This document shows positions 11,101 through 24,275 of a stretch of DNA of 64,000 nucleotides, piece after piece. Below the pieces are notes generated by a model. It searched no databases, had not been told where the DNA came from, and saw only the letters and a program-made list of their open reading frames with translations. The translations under genes were made by a program, and so were the position numbers. The stretch is from Rallus limicola (Eukaryota; Chordata; Aves; Gruiformes; Rallidae), in NCBI GenBank assembly GCA_022605955.1, contig JAKCOZ010000002.1, positions 72,582,783 to 72,646,782 on the forward strand. The letters run 5' to 3'. The number at the start of each line of letters is the position of its first letter. The first letter of the stretch is position 1.

Positions 11101-13327
11101 ATATGTGTTATTGGAGAACAGATGCTCTTCTAAGTATAGCAGCCATTAAACTGGATTCTTATTTGCTGGGCTGACCTTTCTTTGAATTTGTTTTTGAAGA
11201 TAGTTTTCTTGTTTTGGCATAAATTTTAATTTACTCTAGAGAGAGCAGTAGATGATGACATTTCTGTTTGTAGTAAACTTTCCATTGAGCTCTGTGTGTT
11301 TGTGAGCAGTAGCTAAGATATGCAGTTGCTATAAAATAAACCTCATGTTTGTTCTTGAATTGGTTTGGGTTTTTTTACAACTGTATATATGTGAAGATTG
11401 ATGGCCTACTTAGAGAAAAGATTAACACCCTTCCCATTTTACTTAATAATGAAAGAATCAGTCATTTGGAAATAGCTGCAAATAGTTTTTCAGGCATATT
11501 TTAAAATAATTGTCACATCCTCATGGATTATAGCTACAATTAAAAGAGGAAAGCTACTTTTATAATCATGCACTGTGATGAACAATGTCAATGTTTTCAC
11601 TTGGAGGCAAAACTCCACATTTGTAGGGAAAGCATACTTCTTTCTACAGTCCTTTGGATGCTAAACATACTTCTGGGTGTGCAATAATACGATTTTTTGC
11701 CTTCAGCTTTGGGGAAATAATTGGTGCTCCTTCTCCTTCTGTCTTCTGTGTCTACTGCGAAGTGCATATATATAACATCATCTATTGCACTGCAGATCTC
11801 ACTAATAGATGGAGGCACAAGAAAGATATGGGGCAGGAGGGAGACATTGTGTTGTCTCTTACTTTGTTGTAAGACCTTTTACAAACTTTCAGAACAAACC
11901 CAGCGATAGCATAGCCTAGCAAATTTATTGCAGGATAGCAGACATTGATCTGCTAGGTACACCTTTGCAGGTTCTTTTCATTCCTGGGGTGAGCTGTTGT
12001 GTGCATTCTGTTTTATAAATATTTCAAAGGCTAGTCACTTTTTATTTAGAAATGGTTACTCTTCAATCATTTTGTAGAAATGAAAGTCTCTGAGAGAACG
12101 TGCTCTACTCCAGATGAAATTACAAGAATGAAACATAGGTTGTTCAGCAGGGGACAAATAAGCTGACTAACCATCAATAGAAAACTATCACTATACTTAC
12201 TGTCAATAACATAGCAGGAAATAAGAAATAAAGATGTGAGGGAAAGCCAAAATGCAAAAGAAGTAAATATTTCACCGAAACCCAAAATTTTAAGCGGCTA
12301 AGATATGGTAAGGAGTATTATTTACCTGACTGATTTAGGCAAAAACATGCAAGTTTAAATGTTGTTACAAGTGAATATCCAGTTCTTAATAACTTGCCCT
12401 GATTGCTGGTCTTGAGAAGCTTGTTTCAGATGCTAAGCCAGGTTTGATGAAAAGGTATGCATCGAGCACAGTCAGAGTGAACAAGACTAGCTATTAAGGG
12501 CATAATCATTATGAAAGAGAAATTGAATAAGGAAGATACTGAAAATATTGAAGAAGGAACAATCATTGGCACAAGATGTGCTCTCCTCTCATGAAGCTTT
12601 TTCTGACAAACTACCTCTGACAGTGTAGTATCTGTGAGAAGATGTGATACATGAGTTTCTTGTCCCTGGCCAAAACAGTAGGGCTGCTCTCAGGAATAAT
12701 GCTTTGCATTATTTCTTTCACAGTTGTAAATTTTCAGACATTGTATCACAGGTAACAAGAAAAAATGCCCTGAACGTTTCCTTTGCTGTTTACTTCTTTA
12801 GTTGAATAATTCCTTTCAAACATTGCATGAGAACTCCTCGTAACTTGAGAGAGAGAGAGGCAAGATGATGGAGTGACACCAATGATCTGGCTGGCTGGCT
12901 ACCTCATGTCCCACAAGTTTTCTAACAGATTATGGATGTTCTTGATAGAGCAGGGTGTAACCATAAACTGATCTCTTTAGAGAGAAGGTAAAATCTCTTA
13001 TGATTCATCATCTTTTGCCTCCAGGTTAGATAACAGTTTGGTAGATGACCATAAACTAGACTACTTATCTTCTATTATATGAAAATGTGTAGAAAAAATC
13101 AGAGTTCATTTTAAGATTTCTGTTGCTCAGCCTGTTGGCACTTAGTAGTAGTAGCTAGAATACAAAAGATGGCATGGGAAATTATTTTTGTTAATACACC
13201 TTCAGATATTTTTAGTCTATAATCCAAATGAGCCCTATGCTTCTTTTCTTTCTGGAAGAGTGGAATGATGTGGTTTGGAAGGATGGTATTTTAGAAATGT
13301 TTTTTTTTTCCTTTCTGTGTATTCCAG
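8174..13327. other. AT-rich interval, no gene and almost no repeats seen
   Basis: No CR1, LTR, RNA gene or credible coding frame was recognised across about 5 kb. The longest frames (for example 8947-9243 on -, 8399-8662 on +) look random. The one striking structure is a 23-base near-perfect palindrome at 10750-10772. A short GA run lies near 12848-12858. Confidence 0.55.
10750..10772. repeat. 23-bp palindrome (11-bp arms, 1-base centre)
   Basis: The arms TCTGTGAAAAC and GTTTTCACAGA are exact reverse complements around a single central A. It could form a hairpin or bind a dimeric factor; no role is shown. Confidence 0.95.
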
Positions 13328-13481
13328 TGTTCTCCTGAACACTAATGTATGCCATTCAGAATTGGCTAACTTTAATTCCAGAATGATGGTCCCCACAAAT
13401 TTTCTCCCTAGCCGATGGAACAAGGATGAGCCTTACAGTGAATCACACAAATTACAGAGTGATCTCATCCTTAGCTCCGGG
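13328..13481 (+). other. Candidate internal exon, 51 open codons
   Basis: A strong acceptor (T-rich run 13300-13309, then pyrimidines and TTCCAG ending at 13327) and a near-consensus donor (GGG followed by GTGAGT at 13482) bracket 154 bases. If the first base completes a codon from an upstream exon, the next 51 codons are open, reading VLLNTNVCHSELANFNSR near the start and FLPSRWNKDEPYSESHKLQ near the middle. The other two forward frames contain stops, as expected for a one-frame exon. I do not recognise the peptide or any domain. It may be an exon of a coding gene, a lncRNA exon, or a chance combination. No adjoining exon with a compatible phase was found. Confidence 0.27.
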
Positions 13482-16400
13482 GTGAGTGGAGCTTGCTGTG
13501 CCCAAAACCAGCCTTTATGAATACCTCGGAACAGATGCTTTAGGCATTGACCTAAAGGGGTATTAGGGAGTAAGTCTATCTATAGTAACTCATTTCTCCT
13601 TTCATAATACTTCCTATGGATAATGTTTACTCTTTTGTTCAGTCTAATGAAGTAATGAATCTGAAGTGCATTGAGTAACAAACATATAAGACACAATTTA
13701 ATGTTGTGATTTCTATCAAGCAAACCTCTGACGTCATAAAAACAAAACATTTGAGATTAATTCATCTATTTTGGTTTATATACACTCTAAGTTAATAAGG
13801 CTGAAAAAGAGAGGATATTAAAAATGTGGTTTTGTCTCCCAAGCTTGAATTGCGGGTTTGAATTAACATTTGTTTCTAAAAAAAAAATTATGCCAATGAA
13901 AAATAGATGTCTCAGTCCTTGTTCTAAAAGATAAATCTTCTCACAAAACTATTTTAAAGATATACAGACCCTCCAGTAACTCCGTAGGAAAACCAACCAG
14001 GTACTACAGAAATATTTTAAAAGGTTCTTCCTTATTTTGTCCTGTGACAATAAGCATTAGCCTATATGCAAATAATATAAAAAAATCCAGAAATGTAACA
14101 AGAAAAGAAGTTGTGATGTCCTGCTAATTAATTTACTAGCAGTCATCATCCTAAACTTTAATATCAATCCAGAGGTTTTGGAACAAGACTGGTTGGACTA
14201 CTTTTAGCTAGATAACAAACACACATTCTTATTAAAGACTTATTTGGGGGTTAAATTGCACTAGTGGGATATTTGAAATTTGGGACATACTAATAGCAAT
14301 GTTTCTACATTCTCTGAATACATCTAATACAATCTTTTTTCAGCAAGAAAGATGAGTTAAAGCTCAAAAAGAAGACCTGGGGTCTGAGTGCTTTCTCTGC
14401 ATAGACGAACCCTGTGTTTCCTTCAAAGTCATTCAACCCTGGGATTGTTTTCTATAAAGATCTTCCTACCTGTGCATATGCATGATGCATGCAGAAACAA
14501 ATTCTGGTGGTTTGGTTTGGTTTGGGTTTTTTTCCCATGGGATTTTTTGGTTTGTTGTTGCTTATTTAAAAAAAAACCCTTTTAATTAATTTTTCATGAG
14601 AAATACATAGCAGCAATTACTTCTACGGTACACTATATCCAGAAAAACAGACTACAAGGAAAGTCAGTAATACTCCAACATCCAGACATCATGCCACGGT
14701 GAGGAAAATATAAGGAGATAGTGACAGCATACTTAGAAACAGTACTGAATTTATATATTGTGTGCTAATTAGTTGTTTAATATGTATCAACAGTGAACAA
14801 CACTAGACTTTTTAGCTAGCTTCGTTTCCTTTTATTGTGAAAAATAAAAAAAAATTATTGGAACAGTTCAAATTAATTTTGAAATTCTTTAAAACAAAAT
14901 GAATACACTAGATTAGATTTATTTTAAAAGTTTGGTCTAAACTTATTCTTGTGACTGTTTCTGAACTCTTACAACTCCAGACTGGTTTTAAGGTACAATA
15001 TGGTCTCCAACTTCTTTTCTTTTTACTTCCACTGTCTCTTAATTTCTCTCTGTCCCACAGAGAGACTTAAATTAGCAATGTTTCTTTTTCCCCTAGAAAT
15101 TATTAAGTTTATCACTTCCTGCTAACATCCCCTCTCTTTCACAGCTTGCAAGTGCATTTCCTGTCATCTCCTGTGAAAAATAGTTAAACTCTGAACAACT
15201 GTCCTCAATATTCAACTTAAGGATTTGCTACTTGTTTTTTTTGGAGAAGGCCCTGTACAACAGAAACCTTGAAGGGTTTTGTTTTTGCATCTCTATTATT
15301 TTTTGCATCTTCTGCACAGCAAAGAAACTCCACATGTCAATATCATTCTTCATTTAAAACATTACTGCTCACCTAGTTAAAGTTTGAGCATCTGCTGACT
15401 GTTTCACTAAACAGGGAATTGACTATATTGTGTTTAGTCAGTAAAAAATGCAATCTTTCTTGAGATGTAACTGAATAAAATGCTCTGATTTGATTTTACA
15501 GAGTAGGTTTTTCTCTGGTTTTACGAAAATAACAGTGAGAATTTCAGAAGATGACTCTCAGTATATTATCTTGACAATTCTAATATTATTTTGACCAAAA
15601 ATAGTTTATATCTTAAAGTCACTATGTAAACCTGCAAGTTCTCAAGTAGTTCTGACGAAAAGCTGTTACAAAACATGAAATATAAGGTCCGTTACCCTAC
15701 ACTGTAAGCTGCGTGAATAAAAGCAATTCTTTAATAAAAATAATTATTTTATTATTCTTATATTGATGTCTTAATGCCTTTTTTGTTCCCAGCGTAAAAC
15801 CTCTCAGTAGGAAACCATTCTTTCTAAATGAAAGACAAGGTTTCTTCTTTACTAGCATTAAAGAAGGCAATAACATGAAACCCAGAATAATGTTCACCAA
15901 CTCAATAATACACAGTAGAGCCACAGAAAAAAAGGTTTTTTTAAAAGGAGCTATTTTTCTGGGCTAGAGATACACACAGATAGAAATTTCTGCTTTCAGG
16001 ATTATCGTACTATTTCTGTGAACTCTGATACAAAGAAATCTAAAGTGTGAGTTCAAAACTGCAGTTCTAAAGTGTAAATTCTAAAGTGAAAATTTATAAT
16101 GATACTGAAATCTTATTTTCTTTTATATTGATAAAAAGCAGAGCAGCTGATGGACTGAAAGTCAAAAGCGGTATCTATATATTATCTTAGAAGAATCATG
16201 CCTCTCTTAGACTAACTAACTCAAACTTGAAGGAAATGAACAAACTTTTCTGTCCTCTGGGATATTCTTACATAGAGTATATCCTTTATTTCCCGTTTTA
16301 TGGCACCTTCCACAAAAAATGCCCATATTTACTGTTCCCTCCAAGCCAGCACATATGCACGCTATCTGCATGATTAGGACATGAAAGTTAAACTAATTCT

Positions 16401-19147
16401 GAACTTTGACACTCATTTTATTTATTGTGTAATTCTTGGCATATAATCTAGGATTAGTATTAGACTGGCAGCTACATATGGCAGCAACATGAAAAGATAA
16501 TTGAATTTCGTTAAACATTTACTTTTCCACTTACTTATTGCATAGTCATTGTAGTTCATACACTTAAATAAATTAAAACCAGCACTGACAAAGTTCTAGT
16601 TTAAAAACTACTTGTAACAACCCTTTCTGATATATCATCAAGACTACTTCTAACATGCAGATTGATCACTGTGACCTTACTGTGTTTTGCGGTTACTGTA
16701 TCAACTTCTATATTTTCATCACTTTTTCATGTAGTGTCAATATCAGAAGTTGCCAGAGTTTAAACTGCAACTTTTTTTGCTGTATTCCATATATTCTGAA
16801 CACTGATATGTGTTCTATACATCTTTATTTAAGTTCAGCATCCTGATCACTGCTATCAGTATACAGTATTCTAAATGCATATGTTATTTCAAATCTTAAT
16901 TTCAAATTTACATATGCTTGATTTCAATCTGTTAGGTCTAGTGTATTAGTACCATATCAAGATATTTTACAATATGCCTTCCATATTTTTTCTACTTATA
17001 CTATGGTAAGAAATAGTAACTTCCCCAAGTAACCACTGGAATGTTCTTTACCTTTGTAAGAAAAAAATGGGTATTTCTTTCATTCTGAAATTTTTAATTA
17101 AATTTATTTTCACAAATTTTTAGATGTTATTGTTTGGTTCCATTAGAAGGGAGGAGAGTTGTCCATGTTGCGCACACTTTTTCAGATGTTAACATGTAAG
17201 AAAGGGAAAAATGGTATATTAAAAGTTGTCATGGGATGGAAATTTGCCTCCAGCCATTATCACTTTCCTCACACTTTTAAAACCATGTATTAACTTTCTT
17301 TCTATAATTGTTCTCCTTGAAGTAAAATGTAAAGAAAGTAAGAAGCTTATCTCAAAAGCTTGTGATTAATGAACTGATCTGCTCAAATATAATTCTCCAA
17401 TGCTATCTTTTTTGCCATATCATTCTTATTCTCTGTTTATTGAGGATATCAGTTCAGTTGTAATCTATCCTTTCCTCACTTATTCATTTTATCATGCTGT
17501 TCCTCGACTCCATCTCTGCCACTGAAATACAGTATCTCAACATCCAGATGATGGTGTTTGTTTCTTCATTTATCCTCCATTATAATTCTTTCATTATTTT
17601 TTTTTCCTTACATTTTTTTCTGAGCCATCTGTTTTCTCCTGTTCTTGGCCTCCAGAGTACTAGTTCTACAGAATGCAGATGGCTAATTTCATCTGCTGTC
17701 ACTATTTTTAAAAGTAAAGTACTCACCACCTGCCTCAGTGTAGAGAACTTTGATCTGACGAGGTTTGAAAAGGAGCCAGCGGAGAGGCTGTGAGAAGGAA
17801 TTGAGAGGGGATAGAAGAAATCCTGAGCCTTGCAAGGCCTCTCTGTGGTTCTTCTTGTCTGTGGTTTCCACCACCTCCATGCCTGTAGTAGTATTATTAC
17901 AGGAGCACAGCATATCCTAGAGTAAAGAGAGAATTATCCTCTTTAGGAGATATAAGGATGAATAGATCTGCTCTTACCTTATCACTTCAGTTGGTCACAA
18001 GTAGGGCTTCAACTACTAAATAGAACATTTCCTTGAAAGTTGTAATTCCAAAATTTAGGGTTTTTCTAGGGAGGAATGTAAAATGACTGGATCAGCTCCT
18101 AAACATAAAGGGACATAGAATGCCAAGAAGGGCACAGGCTGCAATAATCCTTCTTGCAGGACATGGTTTGTGCTAAGGTAAAGGAGAGTCATTCAGACAT
18201 GTAGGTTGCAGGTACTGTCTAGAACTTCCTTAAAGTAATGTGATACTTCAAACCCATTTTCATGAGTTTCTACAACCAGGGCACTATAACCTAACTACCT
18301 GTAATATATATCTATAATCAACCTGTCATATGGTATCTAGCTATAATACACTATTGCCTTGACCTAAACTGCAGCAAAAAGGCCCAAACAACACATTATG
18401 ATTTACTTATGGATTGTATACTCTCCTCAGCTCTGAGTTTCACTATCTAAACTTAATACTAAGATTCATGCTCAAATGAGTTCTCACTTTGCAATTATCT
18501 CGATGGGTAGCTATTTCAGCATCCATAAAGACTAAATTTTGATGATTCTACAGCAAGTAGCACACTACTAATCTGAAAGCTTGTGGCTCCTCAGTCAAAA
18601 CATGGCCATACACAGTGCTGCTGTATGTTAAAAAACATACATACTTCTAAATCGTTGCTGTTGAACCTTTATGGAACTAGTCACTCTGGGGTTACCTACA
18701 TTTCACTGCTGAAATGAAAGCCAGCACAATTTGAATTGTTGATGTAGTCTATTGTCTTTCAAATTCAAATTAATTTTTGCTTTGTGTTTGACTTCTTCAG
18801 TTGATGACAAAGGACTCAAGTAAAGTCAAGTCTCATCTACATTTACTGAGAAACAATCTTGTGTTATATTTAGACTTATTTTGCTCACTCAGAATGGGAA
18901 TTAAAAATAATCTTATATTAATTTATTCTCGAATGATACTGAGTAGCTGTCTATTTCAAGTTGTAAACACACTGAAAATAAATATATTTCAGTTTTTAAT
19001 TCGGTCTGTTTAATTACCCAAATTCATACAGCAAAGAATCTGTTCTTCAATTTTATATGTAGTAATAATAGCTCTTTAGACACCCCCTTTCAAATTGTTT
19101 CTCTCTTCTGCAATTCTAAGAAAAATTATATAGTGAATAGTTTAATT
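13482..19147. other. AT-rich interval, no gene seen
   Basis: No transposon family or gene was recognised in about 5.7 kb. Small items are TTTGG repeats near 14511-14525, three dispersed copies of TCTAAAGTG within 16039-16090, and acceptor-like pyrimidine tracts (for example near 15040-15060) without matching donors or open frames. Confidence 0.55.
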
Positions 19148-19150
19148 GAA

Positions 19151-19186
<36 letters not shown>

Positions 19187-19188
19187 AA
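19148..19188 (+). repeat. (GAAA)n microsatellite
   Basis: Nine perfect GAAA units occupy 19153-19188, with one slightly longer unit before them. The tract is pure purine on +. The apparent open frame over it encodes only a KERK-type repeat and is not a gene. Confidence 0.97.
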
Positions 19189-19687
19189 CAGGTTTTCATC
19201 TAAAAATAAACTGCTGGAAGCTGAGATGAAGCAATTTCAAGTTTTAAACATAAACGAACAAACAATTCACAGAAAAAAAAAATCCAGACTGCCTATGCTT
19301 TGGGAAGGAAGTAACAACACCTATTGCATGAGAATAATTTGCTGAGGAATATATAAATTCTAAAGATTTTAGGTAGGCAAGAGATCATTTTCAGAATCTG
19401 ACAGTTATTATCAGACTTGTTAGCAATGTAATTTGCCTGTAGGTTAAGCTGCTGGCAGACATTTCTCAGTAACTAGGCTATAAAACAGTAGGAAACTGAT
19501 GCTTGATTTTGAAAAGGAAAAAAAAAGTAAATACAAGTTTTTAATCATTGACTTTGGGAAGACATTTATTATTTAGATGTTATTAGTTACACTGCCTTGA
19601 CACACTGCAGTACCCTCTAACTATTAGAGAGGTTAATGTAATGTTTTTACCAAACTTGCTGTGGGCAGATAAGCATTTCTGTTACAT
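19189..19687. other. AT-rich interval, nothing recognised
   Basis: Plain A+T-rich sequence between the GAAA microsatellite and the CR1 copy. No gene, repeat or structured element was seen. Confidence 0.6.
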
Positions 19688-20440
19688 AATAGAATCATAA
19701 AAGTTTGGAAGGGACCTCAAGATTATTTAGTTTCAACCGCAATGCCATGGACAGGGACATCCTCCACTAGACCAGGTTACACAAAATGCCATCCAACCCA
19801 GCCCTGGACACTTCCAGGGAGGGGGTATCCACAACCTCTATGGACAACCTCCTAAACTGCCTCATCACCCTCACAGTGAAGAATTTTTTCCTTATATCTA
19901 ATCTAAATATACTGCCTTTTAGTTTAAAGCCTCTACTACTGCTATCACTACACAAGAATCACAGACTCATACAGGTACAATCCCAAGTCTCTCAGCCTGT
20001 CTGCTCAGGAGAGATGCTCCAGCCTTCTGATCATCTTCATGGCCTTCCTCTGGACTCACCAACAGCTCAATACTGGGACTTCTGCTGGGGACCCCAGAGT
20101 AATCCAAGTGGAGTTCCACCAGAGTAGAGGGAGAGAATCCCCTCCCTTGATCAGCTGATCACACTTCTTTTGATGCAGTCCAGGATATGATTGGCTTTCT
20201 GAGCTGCAAGTGTGCATTTCCAGGCCGTGTTGAGCTTCTCATCCACCAACACACCAGGTCCTTCTTTGGGCTGCTCTCAGTCCATTCTCCACCCATCTTG
20301 TAGTTGTGTTTGGGATAGCCCTGACCCACATGCAGGACCTTGCATTTGGTCTTGTTGAACTTCAAATGGTTTGCACATGGATCCATCTCTCAGGTCTGTC
20401 AAGGTCCCTCTGGATGGTGTCCATTCCCTCCAGCTATAAG
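19688..20440 (-). mobile_element. CR1 LINE fragment, ORF2 C-terminal half to 3' end
   Basis: The 3' end is at about 19688. On - the sequence runs collinearly with CR1 from the region encoding the (D)PCANHLKFNKTKCKVLHVGQ-like block (frame ending 20386) to the C-terminal block RGFKLKGSIFRLDIRKKFF (frame 19767-19955) and the 3' UTR. A stretch around 19960-19985 is shortened relative to other copies. Multiple frame changes show it is dead. It is truncated at the 5' side near 20440. Confidence 0.93.
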
Positions 20441-22189
20441 TATACCTAGAAATGCTGCAGATAATGCAAGCTAGTTAGAATAGTATGTATATTTTATAAA
20501 AATTTTTAGAAGCACCCCTTACCAAAGTTCAACTTATGTGCTTATTCTTCAAATACTCTTAGTTTTGTAGGACTTTTTTTTTTTCTCGTGAAGAATAATA
20601 AGCCTTTTTGTGCATAGATATTAGAATTTGAAGTTTCAACTAGCTCCCATGTTTTTTCATCCCCAAATAAAATTAAGCAATTTTGCACTTTAGCCTATTA
20701 ATATGTCATGATGAGTCTAATGTATCTTTTTGTCACTTATCTTTGTTAGTCATGTACCATGCTTTAATGCACAGATTTTGTGATGATTCTATCTTCATCT
20801 AACAAGTCTTTTTGGGGGAAAAAATTGTAGCCAGTGTTTCTGCATATTTGTTTATATGGAGTATCTCAGTAGACAGAGTATTCCTGTCCACTGACCATAA
20901 CAACACTGACAACTAAGGAAAACATTAAAACGAAGTGGAATGACAGAGGTCAAACATCAGCAAACAACCCCCCCCAAACCACTGTCAGTGGATTTGTATA
21001 CACATATATTCATGTGCATCAGGCCCTTTTCAATTTCCCATCAGCTTGTCAAGTAAAGCTGTGGCATTGATCCTTCCAGAAGCATTATTCTGATATGCAG
21101 ATGCAGACACAGCTTGCTATTTTCTGCTAAGACTTGCCTGAGAGACAGATAGAAGAATACAGAGGCCACCTGAGCAGTTCTCTAGGAGGTAAAATTAAAT
21201 CTTAGGCTGAATGTTATCTTATAACTAATTTATTTATGAGTAAATGCAAACTACAGGCAGACTTCTACATATCCAGTGTGCCAAATTCATTGTGAAACTT
21301 ACCATAGCTTCTGTCTCAGAGCAGTCTGTGGTTTAAATCCCCTGAGTTGGGTAAAACAATTTCTGGTGATCCGTGCACCACATACTTGCTGAGAGACTGG
21401 CTCTTTCTTACTCTTATATTGTCTGAGGTAGGACACTCTAGAAGAGTTTGGATTATGTGTGCACTACAGTTACTCTAAGCAACATATTTGCATTTATAAA
21501 CTACTACTGGTGCAGCAGCTTCACCATGGCAAAAGCATTTTTGCTCAAGAATGCATTCAGAATTCCAGATGATACAGATGAGGCCAGAACCTGAGTAATG
21601 CTTGAACATGAATTATTGTTTTCCTTGTGAATGAGGTGAGCACTACAGCATGATACAGCAGGTTTGACATTGTGGCTTTAAGGAGCTTTTCTGATTCCTA
21701 CACAAAAAATGTTTGTCTAATCCCTTTGTTTTTTCAGGTTTTCTTCAGCACAAAATTTTCAGAAATATATAACTCCTATTACATACATTATACATATATG
21801 ATGCATTGTATAAAGCAACCTTTTTAAACTACTGTCAGAAACAGCAAGCATGGCCTCCTTGTGGCAGAGGAAAATTCATATACAGTCATTTGTGTTCCTT
21901 GAAGAGCTGCTCAATGGAGCTGCTGGACCAAAGGGGAGCTCAAGTCAAGAGCTGGTTGCAGGAAATCTGGAACTGATAATTTAGAATGTCAAGCTAGAGA
22001 AATTTTCTCTATGAAAGGTGGCTTAAAATGAATTAACAAGAAAATTTCGTTTCCTCTATTGAAGGGGAATGGCACTGTTGGCAAACTTCTAGGCCTCATT
22101 ATTACAAACACGGAAGCAGAAGTCAGGGTGTTCTTTTAGAAATTAGCTATTAAACCCATCATCTGTAGATTACAGCACATTGTCAAATG
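20441..22189. other. AT-rich interval, no gene seen
   Basis: No gene or repeat family was recognised. There is a T11 run at 20574-20584 and a C8 run near 20968-20975. Confidence 0.55.
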
Positions 22190-22810
22190 AATAACAGTGA
22201 ATTGGCTGCAAAACTGGAGGAAATCCAAGGCACCAATGGCTTTCTGTCAAGCTGTTAAGATAGTTAAAGTGGAATTTTGCAAAGGTCTGCCTGGGGTCTA
22301 TTTCTGTTCAATATTTTCATCAATAGCTTGGATGGAGAGAAGAAAGGGAATACATGCAAAAGAAACGAAGCTGGAAGGGACTGTTATTTTTCTGGAGAAC
22401 AGAATGATAAATTAAATTAACTGTGATCTGCAAAATTGCTTTTGATAAAAACAAGTATAAAGTGCTACATGTTGTTTGGAAAACCAGATGTACAGATAGT
22501 AAATTAAAACTTGGGTAGAATGCAGCATTGCAGATAAAAAGGCTTGGGGGGTTGAGTGGATCAAAGTCCTCGAATATGAGTCAACAAGGGGGTGCTGCCA
22601 TACAAAAAAGACTAACCTCAGATTCATATGACAAAAAGCAGGGAGCTGAACATTCCATTCAGCATGTCTCTGCTGAAGCATGGGACACTGCATTCGCTTT
22701 CCACTGAATAAAGAGGCAGAGAAATCTGAGACAGTCCATGGGAAGGCAGTAAGACATGAGAAAATTAGGAAACATGATGAGCTTTCAAGGCCACAAAAAA
22801 AGGAGACTGT
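22190..22810 (+). mobile_element. Old, highly diverged CR1 fragment
   Basis: This stretch is a strongly decayed relative of the older bird CR1 lineages. Recognisable blocks in the right order are a GTGAATTGGCTGCAAAACTG stretch at 22197-22216, a TGGGGTCTATTTCTGTTCAA block near 22291-22310 followed by ATATTTTCATCAATAG (the RT motif equivalent to LFNIFINDL), an AAGTATAAAGTGCTACAT block near 22452 (KYKVLHL-like), and AATATGAGTCAACAAGGG near 22573. After about 22680 similarity is only suggestive. No frame is intact. The ORF on - across this region (22412-22882) is an artefact of the decayed sequence. The ends are approximate. Confidence 0.7.
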
Positions 22811-24275
22811 GAGGACATCTGACAGTTGCTCTGATTTAGGAAAGTCTTGCAAAAATGATTTTTTTTTTTTGATACATTGCATTTTAGATACTGGTTAAAA
22901 AATAATAAAAACGCTGTTCTATGGCTCTAAGCCAAAAAGCACTTGTACATGGCACCATATCTGCTGTCCTCCCTACTAACTCCAGAGTACCTCCATTCTC
23001 CAAGTATTCCCTCTGTCAGGATCTCCAGTTTTTAACTCATGGTCAGTAATCCAAACACAGCTCCAATACAAAAATTTATTTAAACTAACTAACAAACACT
23101 TAAATGTTGCCCAAGGATAAAGTAAGCTAAAATATTTATTTGAAAATTAGATGGTCACTCCCTGGATTGGGTAACCAAAAGTTCTCCCAGATCTCTCTTT
23201 CTTCAGTGTTGACTCTTTTCTGTCCCTGTTACCTGGGCTCTGCCACAGAACAGACTAAGTACTATTTGTGTTCTGGAGCCCCATACACAACCATACAATT
23301 TCACAAATATTTGATTCTTCCATGGCTGTTTATGGGATTCTCCTGTAAGCATTGTAATTCGGCATGGAATAAGCTAACCCATCTTGGTGAGATAGATACA
23401 GAACATTTTCCTGCACTGGGTGTCACCTTGCTATTCCAGCTCTGTACAAAACACTTCCTTCTTAAGGGAAGAACAGAAAAATGAGAGAGTTGTAGCTTTT
23501 CAAGGTGTCTTGTTTCCAGCTGAAAATTCACTAAGAATGTCTGGTTTCAGACTGCTTCTGTCAATGATTTTGTGTCAGAAGGCAAAGCATTTATAATACA
23601 TTCTTAGTAGGTAATTGTCACAGTTAAGCAGAAACCATTGCGCGATATTTTTGACAGTGCTAAATTTATAGATCAATGTGAGTATTATATTTGTTGTGTC
23701 TAGGCATATGAAGAGGCAAGAACAAAAAGAAAAGGAAAAAAATCTCGGGGTTGGTGGACATGGAATGGACAAGGTATTTAATGTTTTATATGCACACCTG
23801 AATGCAAAGTTTTCCTGATTTTTCCATTAGATTTGGGTTGATATTCTAGGCACAACAAATATATGAGATGTTGCACCCAAACTGCTGGATCATGACAGCA
23901 TTTAGGCTTTTTTTTTTCCTGCCTTCCAGCTCTGTTCTTTAATGAGAGAAACTACAAGTACCTTTTTCTAACATTGTCCTTCAATGGTCATCCATCACTG
24001 CATGGAAATGTTTGAAACCTTTCACATGGTTATCATCCAGGTTCATGCTTCGCCTATTGAGGAAGAGTGCAGATCAATATGCTCCCTGCAGAATGTGTGG
24101 GAACTCTGCTTGGTGGAGAGTGAGAACTAGAAAGACAGGAAAGGATACCTTAATACTCGAAAAAATTATAGAAGAGATAAAAAGTAAGGAACAGAGTAAA
24201 GCTGGTAGAGAGGTACTAATTTGCTGCAATAAGTTTTTCTTCTTTCTTACTGTGTTTGTTACTCAGTCACCTTGA
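22811..24275. other. AT-rich interval, no gene seen
   Basis: No gene or repeat family was recognised. A T12 run lies at 22859-22870. The frames 23140-23484 (+) and 24012-24275 (+) have no recognisable domain and no supporting splice context. Confidence 0.55.

Noticed and set aside
19133..19345. Frame beginning with KERK repeats
   Set aside because: It is produced by the GAAA microsatellite.
22412..22882. 156-codon frame on -
   Set aside because: It is antisense to a decayed CR1 fragment and has no recognised domain.
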